A stretch of DNA of 64,000 nt from Cubamyces lactineus (taxonomy: Eukaryota; Basidiomycota; Agaricomycetes; Polyporales; Polyporaceae), in the NCBI GenBank assembly GCA_022376465.1, contig JACDTU010000013.1, positions 740,501-804,500 on the forward strand. Direction: 5' to 3'. The position numbers and the translations under genes are program-made. The notes below the pieces were generated by a model. It did no database searches and was not told the DNA's origin. It saw nothing but the letters and a program-made list of their open reading frames with translations. Shown here one piece after another: positions 56,969 through 64,000 of this stretch (position 1 is the stretch's first letter; the number at the start of each line of letters is the position of its first letter).

Positions 56969-57763
56969 CGGGATCCTAACGACATCATAAGCTGTGGGAT
57001 CTGCGCGGTATTGTCAACAAAATAGGAACCTACATGTCTATCCCGTTCGGGACTACTCCTTGCGCGATACCAGGATTCGGGCAGCCTGGGCCGTTCATCT
57101 GTTTCATGATGTTCGAGATGCGCTCCAGCATAGTACGACCGCTGTTGATCTCCTCCTTGACCCTACGAATTTCTGTTGGGCAGCTGTGGGAAACGTCTTG
57201 AATGCCTGCACCGCGGATTTGACCGGCCGCGGACCGCTCCCTCGATTGCATCCAGAAGGAGGAGGTACTTTGGCACTCGGCTGGATAGTAACTCGTGCTG
57301 CTGTCGGACTGTCAGGACGCCTAGGACGATTCGTTCTGACTACGAAGCAACCTTCCTAATTTCTTCTTTCCTCACGACACAGGCTTAGTGCGACAGCTTG
57401 TGGTTGATCAGCAATGAGACGGTGCAGTTGTTCGAAGATGGCGTTGTACAATGGTCAAACGCGGTCACATGCTGCCAGACGCGGTCACATGTCAGCATCT
57501 TCTTCGTGTTGTACGTGGGCTTTCAAGGACGCCATAGTATTTACTTAGAGTCTTTTTATGCCAAGAAAACCAATATATAACGTGAGTACATACAAACAAA
57601 ACAAGGAGTCGCTTTGAGTGGGGGTTAATCATACAAGTACATACAGGTAACAGGCAATACAATCGAGACACAGATGCATTCGCGGCCGTTGTTAGAGAGT
57701 CCAAAATACGCGTAGACGTATGTCTACGTTTCACACCTACCCGTTGCCTTTCCAGCGCCGAGG
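56969..57763. other. Upstream region of the ARID gene; possible exon fragment
   Basis: A minus-strand frame at 57251-57030 (IRRVKEEINSGRTMLERISN, PGCPNPGIAQGVVPNG) looks protein-like and could be a displaced or upstream exon of the ARID gene, but its junction to 56968 gives a stop in the frame I tried. The rest holds no recognised gene. Confidence 0.35.
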
Positions 57764-60097
57764 TCACTTGCCCGCTCCATCACAAGCGGCTCCCCCTTCG
57801 TCAATAGCCGCGTCGCCTTTCGATGCCCCTTCCAGGTTCAAACCCGCAGAGGATGGGCCCGCGCCGTCGTCGAGTAGCTCAAGTGGCCCGGTGAGGGGCT
57901 CAAGGGCTGCCTCCGAGTCGTTCGCATATGGGGGCGGGGGGCGCAACCCGAGCTGCTGGGCGAAGGATTCGACGCGATTGCTGATGGAGTCCGTCATGGC
58001 CGCGGGCACCACAATGCGCGCGTGGGTGCCGCGACCTGAGCGATGAGGAATGTCGATGCTTTGATCGCCTGGTGTGCGGACGAATACGCACAGATTAGTG
58101 GTGCCTGTGCGGCCCTCGAATTGCGGCGCGCGAGCAGCTGCGGTGCTCAGCGCGGGGTGCTCGATGGTCGGGTGCTCGGCGGTCAGATGCACTTGAGGGG
58201 GATCAGCGTGAGGAGGGTCCTGCGCGCGGCCAGCACGAGGGCCGTTCGGTGGAACACTAGGCAGCTGTGGTGCGTATGGGTATCCAAAAGGATACCCAAA
58301 ACCGAACCCGGGGCCATACGGAAGGGCCGCGGGATGCATCATGACCGCCCCGAAAGGAGGCCCATAGCCAGGAGCGTACCCGTACCCTCCTTGCTGCGTG
58401 GCCGGAGCTCCCATGATCGGATATCCGGGCGCACCGGGCATGGGGTTTTGCCAGGGCGCGGCCTGCAAGCCTCCACCAAGATAAGGAGGTGGGGCGCTGT
58501 CATCATGGCCGTGACGACCCATGGATGGAGCCTCCTGGTGGCTTTGGGGATCGTTCTGCTTACTGCGAGAGACTGGCACGTCGTCGACAACGGCGCACGC
58601 ATTTTGCGTTTCCACGTGGCGCGGACGCGGCGCAGTGACACCAGTGCGCGCGCGCGCGATCTCGAGGGGCCGGCGAGTAGCCGACGGCGTGCGCGACCTG
58701 ACCAGGGCGTCGTCTTCGTCACTGGAGATGTTGATGACGTCGATGCCGCTGGCCGGAGGCTTGCGCGTGGAGGTTTTGTGAGAGTTGGGCTGGGCGCCGC
58801 CGAGGTCGCGTGGCTGGATAGAGCCGCTAGAGCCACGGGCGAAGGCAGTCATGCGGGATACCTTGGTCGGGGGCGGTCTGCCTAAGGCGGCCAGCCGCTC
58901 TCGGAGGCGCTTCAGGGGCCTATCATTGGGGTCTACCCCCGGAGGATTGAAGCCGGGAGGAGGGCCAATGAGCTTGCGCTTTGGCTTGCCTGTACAAGAC
59001 ATATTAGCACCATACAATACACACGATATTCGTTGACGTACGATCAACTGGATTGTCTCTGAGCCCCAAGGCGGGGATTATGTAGCGCTCATCAGAATCC
59101 TCTGTGAACTACATTAGTGAACGATGGCGCATCATCTTCATGATGCAACTCGCCTTGCATCTCCTTCGCGTCCTTGGGGAGGGCGAAGCCGGCGGCGGGG
59201 GCTGTACTGACGGCAGGGGCAGCCTCGGCGTCCAGGCGGTCAGAGAACGACGTGTGCGAGGGAGAGTCTGAGCTGCCAAGCGTGTGCGTGCGCTGAGAGG
59301 AGGATGCTGAGGGCGTGCTACAGACAGGCGACGGGGGCGTGCCGCGGACAGGCGACGAGGCTTCGCGTCGAGGGTCTAACAGGGGTTAGGAACTTGTGAA
59401 AGTACTCATCAGCAAACACTTACTCAGGTACCTCCCATAGCGCGCTGGGTATTGCACCATTTTGATGCCTTCCCACCCACTGGCGAACTTGCGGCTGACG
59501 TTGACTGGCGAAGGCGTGTAAAAGGGTGAGCAACAACGATGCGCATGGCATGAGGTAGAGCGCACATACCCCAATAGCGACATCCAGCCGGGCGCCCCGA
59601 ATCGGGGTCGATGCCGTCAGCCTGCCAGTCAGGGCAGCCGAGGCAGATATCTCCTTCATGCTCGCCGCCGCGGGGTTTGAGGATGCGCACAGGTCGCGGC
59701 CTGCCGTAGACGTGCTCGCAAAAGCACGACAAGACGTCGAGGAAGTGGTGCGAGCGGTTGTACGCGATGAGCTTGTCGATGGGGATGGGGGTCCCCTTGG
59801 TATCGCACGGACTAGGAATTGTCAGCGTCAGCATCGAAAGGCAGAGTGAAGTACGTACTAAGCAACTGGAACCAAGGTGCCATCACCATCGTATGTCATG
59901 AGGCTCCGGGATTCCGAGAGCGCAGTTTTGAGGTGTGCGTCGCTGCGCGGATATGCCGACGGGGAGGACGTGACAGACGACGCTTGGGAGGCCGGAAGAG
60001 TGAAAGACGAGGGTGTCATCATAGGCGAGTGGGAGCGGCGGCCCCTCGTCGACAGACGTGACGAACGAGACGAACGACGGCCCCTGCGACCACGCAT
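57764..60097 (-). CDS. Hypothetical Cys-containing, mostly disordered protein
   Basis: Six exons: 60097-59859, 59811-59570, 59504-59424, 59375-59154, 59101-59042 and 58989-57764; about 689 aa (start uncertain; in-frame upstream codons exist). Residues of about 80-190 look folded and may bind zinc: IAYNRSHHFLDVLSCFCEHV, then CLGCPDW and a GCRYWG ending, followed by SGWEGIKMVQYPARYGRYL. The rest is Ser/Pro/Gly-rich, including a Gly/Tyr/Pro stretch (GYGYAPGYGPPFG) and an INISSDEDD acidic motif. Intron 4 (59153-59102) uses a GC donor with branch-like CACTAAT. No family recognised; it sits at the right end of the candidate transposon. Confidence 0.65.
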
Positions 60098-60875
60098 GGG
60101 TGAATAGTCCGGGTGGGAGGGGAGGTCGGGGAGATGGGGACTCACGACGGCGCGAGATAGTCTATATCGCAATGGGGCTGCGAACATGGCCACACTGAAG
60201 GATGAGCTTGGGGAAGTCAATGAACGAGATGGGACAGAAGCATCCGAATGGCACGATGTACAGTGTGTCGTGGCGTTCAACGACGATGAGGATCCAGACG
60301 ACGAGGATGAGACAACGTGTCAGCCAAGGCGAAAGTGATCAGCAATTAAATTTTATTCATATTTATATTTCAAACAAAAGACACGTAAAGGGCAACAGGG
60401 CGGGACGCCGACATAGTTCCAAAACAGGACGGGGCGGGGCGCCTGAGCTCGGGATACTCCAGCAGCGCGCCGATCGGTCGAAAGCGTGGCTTGGACAGGC
60501 GCCACGCCCCTGACAGGACCTGTCGCTGGCTGTCAGCCCGTAAACTTTGTGCTCGCGTGCTCGCTTGCGTCATTCGTGGCTACGGCTCGCTTAGCAAGAC
60601 GACCTCGTTCTAAACGCTCTAAGCGCCCACAGTTTAGAAGGGGGGGTCGACCCCCCCTTCTAGTTCTAAACCGCACTCTAAACCGCCGTATCAGGAAGTG
60701 CGCGCGCCCCACTCTGACCGATTTGGCAGGTGCGCCCTCCCTCACGCTTACCTAACACGCATCCAAAGGATTTCCCGACGGGCGCTAGGTGCCTCTAAGA
60801 TTTAGAATTCCCTGGTGTGCGACAGGTTACGGATGGAGCCCCACGCATTCTAAACGGGTTCAAACTCCGAGATCT
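60098..60875. other. Transposon right subterminal region
   Basis: No gene. From about 60605 to the right repeat there are at least seven TTCTAAAC/GTTTAGAA-type motifs in both orientations (near 60608, 60632, 60663, 60677, 60800, 60848, 60878) and a 28-bp perfect palindrome. An A/T-rich patch at 60345-60376 is a possible 3' processing region. Confidence 0.55.
60635..60662. repeat. 28-bp perfect palindrome
   Basis: TAGAA, seven G, TCGA, seven C, TTCTA: fully self-complementary, with a SalI-type GTCGAC centre, within the motif-rich right end of the element. Confidence 0.95.
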
Positions 60876-60923
60876 CGTTTAGAACTAGTTTAGAATTTCT
60901 AAATCGTTACGGAAAGTCATCCA
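60876..60923 (-). repeat. Right terminal inverted repeat
   Basis: Inverted copy of 47657-47704 with one difference. It is preceded inward by several more TTCTAAAC/GTTTAGAA motifs. Confidence 0.85.
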
Positions 60924-61137
60924 CTAGCGTGCAAGCTAGACCTCAGTAATCAGCCTATCAGCTTGGTTATTCCTCAATAGGTTACTTTGTCGACAAGTTA
61001 CAACCCCCCCCCCCAATTTAGAATATTCGCGCACCCGGTATTCCGGTACCGCAGTCCCGTCGCAGTGGATGCGACATTGGAATCGGAATCCTTCTTGGTC
61101 TAAACCGCGCACTATCTGAAGGCATCTCCTTGTTACC

Positions 61138-62113
61138 ATGGCCGTCAACCCTAACGAAGACACCGAGTTGTGAGCAAGATCCTCCTATGTTGCGTACGCC
61201 CATACATATCCCCTGAACCAGCAACGAGGCACTGCGGAAGCATGGCATCCTCCCTCCGCGTCCGCCAACCCCGCGCACGCCCTCGCCACCCCCTGCACCC
61301 ACACTCGAAGAGAAGTGTGCGAACTATACCGCTGCACAGCTGAGGGAGCTTGCTGCGGAGGCACCCGACGATGAGACCGAACGGATATTGGAGGTGCTCA
61401 GGCGGAGGAGGCTGCAGGAAGCACGCAAGATGGAGATGGCCCGCTTCGGGAGGGTGTACCCGATCTCGCGAGAGGACTACACTCGGGAGGTGACAGAAGC
61501 CAGCAAAGTCAACGAGGAAGGCGACGAGCAGGAGAAGGGAACGGGTGTCGTAGTGTTCCTCTACAAGGATGGGTGCGTACTCCTGTCTTCCGATGCTACT
61601 CTCCGGAACTAAGCAGAAGTGCAGAATCCCCCATAGCGACCGTGCTGCGCAGCAAGTCCAGATACTCGCCCAGCACCATCCACACACCAAGTTCGTCTCG
61701 ATCGTGGGCGACAAGTGCATACCCAACCTCCCGGATGCTCGTCTGCCTATGTTCATAATATACCGCAAAGGCGAAGTCCTGAACCAGCTGGTCGCCTGGG
61801 GTGCGGACAGGGAACGAAAGATCGAAGGTCTGCCAACATACGACCCCTCAGACAATGCACCCTCTACTAACTTAAACTTCGCCCCGCAGAGCTGGAAGCG
61901 GTTCTTATCCTGGCTGGCGCAATCATCCCGCAACAGCGCAGGCCGCCTGGCTCGGATCGGGACAGTGATAGTGACGGCTCCGACCTGGAAGACGTAGACG
62001 ACGATCCGTCCTCAAGAATGCGGTCAGCCGCCACTAGCACGAATGCGAAAGCACCGAAGAACATCAGGAGCAAGAAGGATGACTCCGATTCCGACTTTGA
62101 GTTCGATCTGTGA
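61138..62113 (+). CDS. Phosducin-like protein (PhLP2/3 type)
   Basis: Four exons: 61138-61169, 61222-61572, 61625-61827 and 61890-62113; about 269 aa. MAVNPNEDTEFNEALRKHGI is the typical N-terminal helix of this family; the thioredoxin-like fold follows (GVVVFLYKDGI, KFVSIVGDKCIPNLPDARLP, MFIIYRKGE, QLVAWGADRERKIEELEAVL), then an acidic Ser/Asp tail ending DSDFEFDL. Family members are co-chaperones of the CCT chaperonin for actin and tubulin folding. The acceptor of exon 3 (61624) was chosen because only it gives KDGIPHSD in frame. Its promoter appears cut by the element ending at 60923. Confidence 0.9.
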
Positions 62114-62988
62114 GTCGCCACTAGGCTGAGGACAGAAGAGTAGAAATCTAGCAGAAGTGTACGATCGGTGGTTGTATGCTTGTACCTCCTTAATTGTTGC
62201 AAATGGACGTCCAGGACCGATACGACCATGGGAATTCGACCCACATCAAGTTGGCGACATATATCAGCTACAGCCCGCCAACCCAACAACGAATACCTCT
62301 GTAGTACCTGTCATTCGCGGTAGCAATCACGGTGTCTCCGGCGGCACGAATCATCGATCGGATGCTCATTCAGCAAGACATGTCTGGCAAGATTACATTG
62401 GTACGACGAAAGCACGAGGTGGGCCGCTAACTGCAATCGCAACTGCACACGCGTACAGATGATCCTGGGCTACAAAGTTGGATTGGATAGCAATGACAGC
62501 AAGCGGTAGTAAAACAGTACGTGCTTAGACGTGAGACAAATACATGACAGGAACGACCACAACTTCTGTCGCGGAAATCATGCTTAGCGTCGTGTCCTCC
62601 TCCGGCCGACAAGCGGTGAATATGAATGCTCACCTTGACGTAGGGTGTACGTCTCGTGATACTGACGCTGTGCCTGGCGTATGAAAGGGCACCTCCCAGC
62701 CAGCCGCTCTCCGTGCGTGCTCTTCATCTTCATCTCCTCTCGCATCGTGGGCACCCTCTTTGATTTCATGTTGTTGCATCGCGCATCTACTCTCCACGGA
62801 CCACGCGCCAGGCCGGCATTGAGGACGCACGGCATCGCTGCCGGCTGGACCGTGACTGTAGCCAGCTTCGGCACCGACACCGCATCGTCGCAGACAGGCC
62901 CAGCGCGTTCTTCCAGCCTACCCCTTCCCCCCGCCCCACCCGGCGTGCCCAAGCCAGGCAGGGCTCCAGTACGGAGCCGCCACATAAG
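62114..62988. other. Convergent intergenic region, no gene recognised
   Basis: It lies between the phosducin-like gene and the eRF1 stop. Frames of up to 133 aa on the minus strand have no domain; part is probably eRF1 3' UTR. Confidence 0.4.
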
Positions 62989-64000
62989 TCAGATGTCTTC
63001 GTCGTCGGACATGAACTCGTCCTCCTCGTCATCGACGCTCTGGAGGTTGGCGAAGTCGACCTTGTACCGGAGTAGACCACCAATGCCACCGAAGCCCTTC
63101 ACGAACTGCGCGCCCTCCTGGGAACGGTTCGTGACGAACTCGAGGTTGGCACCGAATTCCTTGTACTTCTCCGCGAACCACTCGAGTAGAGGCTGGGGCT
63201 CGGTAACCTTCTCCATCTCAAGCCCAGTGGCCTTGTCGATGAACCGCTCGCGTTCCTTCTCCTGCTCCTTGTTGACGTGGATGACAATCTCCTCTGCACA
63301 GTTCATTAAGTTGAAGTCTAGCGCTTTCCACGTACGTGATGACACCTACCGCCAGCAGCATTCCGGAGCACGTAGCGGGTGATATCGAGGTTCTCCCAGA
63401 CAATGAGCGTCTCAACGGCACCAAGCTCGAGCGCCTTGAGGGTATCGTCGACACCGAAGCAGTATTTGCCAGTGTCCTGGCTGATCTCGTCGAAGTAGCG
63501 TTGGATGAGTTTCTTCTCCTGCACGAACTTGACGTTCGAAAGCGCCTCCGCCGCAAGCTCGATAGCCTAGAGCAGAATACGTCGGCCGCCGATTTCACAC
63601 ATAGAGTTCCGGAGTATACATACCTGGTTGAAACCGTTCTCACCACCGTAGCTGACATCGACGACCTTGATGACCTTTGCGGCCAATCGGGGGTCAAACA
63701 TATCAGACTGGCTAAGTTCAGTCTTGAAGTCCGCACTACCCGCGAGCACGAGGCCGGTCACGTTGACCTTGTCGTTGGTGATGAAGTGCTGGACCGCCAA
63801 CTCGGCGACCTTGCGGACATAGTTGTGCCGCTTTTCGTCACGCAGACGTGCGAAACGCAGGGCGGACTGACCACCACGCCCGTGCTTCTTGGGAAGATCG
63901 ACGGTGAATTTGTGGATAACCTCACGGGTGTTGCCCGCGACGGTACCGAAGAGTGTGCCGTTACCGTCCATGACGATGAAGCCGAATTTTGAGTCAGATT
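62989..64000 (-). CDS. Eukaryotic release factor eRF1, C-terminal part
   Basis: Three exons seen: 64000-63624 (runs off the window), 63566-63350 and 63293-62989; about 299 aa of an expected 430-440. The window starts at [18 protein letters not shown], keeps the catalytic loop [20 protein letters not shown] (GGQ, peptidyl-tRNA hydrolysis), then domain 2/3 blocks ([51 protein letters not shown]-like [12 protein letters not shown]) and the acidic C-terminus. The N-terminal stop-codon-recognition domain (NIKS) lies beyond the window. Yeast ortholog is SUP45. Confidence 0.96.

Larger units (their letters stand above)
47657..60923. mobile_element. Candidate 13.3-kb DNA transposon with cargo genes
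   Basis: Bounded by a 48-bp inverted repeat (47657-47704 and 60876-60923; 47/48 identical, mismatch at 47693). Inside are a MULE-type transposase, a TET/JBP-like dioxygenase, an ARID gene with frameshifts and a Cys-containing protein gene. The ends lie 286 bp from the Dicer start and 214 bp from the phosducin-like gene start, i.e. in what would be a normal divergent promoter. I could not find a matching 8-11 bp target duplication outside the repeats, so exact ends and single-element status are inferred. Confidence 0.6.

Noticed and set aside
47640..60940. Target-site duplication for the 13.3-kb element
   Set aside because: The bases outside the two terminal repeats (CAGAGTTAT on the left, CTAGCGTGC on the right) do not match, so no duplication is claimed.

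Overview
The window is eukaryotic and reads as the nuclear genome of an Agaricomycete basidiomycete, most likely a wood-decay fungus of the Polyporales type (inference). It is GC-rich. Introns are short (about 45-90 nt) and mostly GT..AG. Genes are compact with small spacers, and the protein set is fungal (CDC42, Rab11, ORC2, CWC22, EMC4, eRF1, Dicer). No bacterial features, CRISPR array or rRNA were seen. Exons were placed by hand from splice consensus, reading frame and recalled family alignments, so exact boundaries are inferred.

Layout. 0.8-7.3 kb: two paralogous MYND zinc-finger genes, both on the minus strand, bracketing a small acidic nuclear protein and ORC2. 8-11 kb: a multi-pass membrane protein and an NmrA-like NAD(P)-binding protein. 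11.3-12.9 kb: an unrecognised gene. 14.4-16.5 kb: a 12-exon MFS transporter interrupted by one nonsense codon. 17-32 kb: housekeeping genes: an ITFG1/TIP-like FG-GAP membrane protein, a LACTB2-like metallo-beta-lactamase, the splicing factor CWC22, a spartin-like senescence-domain protein, EMC4, CDC42, L-rhamnose mutarotase and Rab11. 32.8-34.1 kb: an unrecognised gene.

34.96-40.15 kb: a complete, young Ty1/copia LTR retrotransposon on the minus strand. It has 391-bp LTRs differing at one base, a 5-bp target duplication, and a primer-binding site matching the anticodon arm of initiator tRNA-Met. It lies at the broken 5' end of a trypsin-like protease pseudogene (40.16-41.97 kb). 42.35-47.37 kb: a Dicer gene.

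47.66-60.92 kb is the most interesting part. A 48-bp inverted repeat (47/48 identical) brackets 13.3 kb holding a MULE-type transposase with a SWIM zinc finger, a convergent TET/JBP-like 2OG-Fe(II) dioxygenase (candidate DNA base-modification enzyme), an ARID-domain gene with two mutually compensating frameshifts, and a Cys-containing, largely disordered protein. The right end is packed with TTCTAAAC-type motifs and a 28-bp perfect palindrome. Without this segment, Dicer and a phosducin-like gene (61.1-62.1 kb) would be an ordinary divergent pair about 0.5 kb apart, so the block looks like a large DNA transposon, with cargo, inserted in their shared promoter. The window ends inside eRF1 (minus strand, 5' end cut off).

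Working together: CDC42, Rab11, EMC4 and spartin serve membrane and polarity functions, and ORC2, CWC22 and eRF1 are core information genes. The accessory half combines RNA silencing (Dicer) with mobile DNA that may carry its own DNA-modification enzyme.
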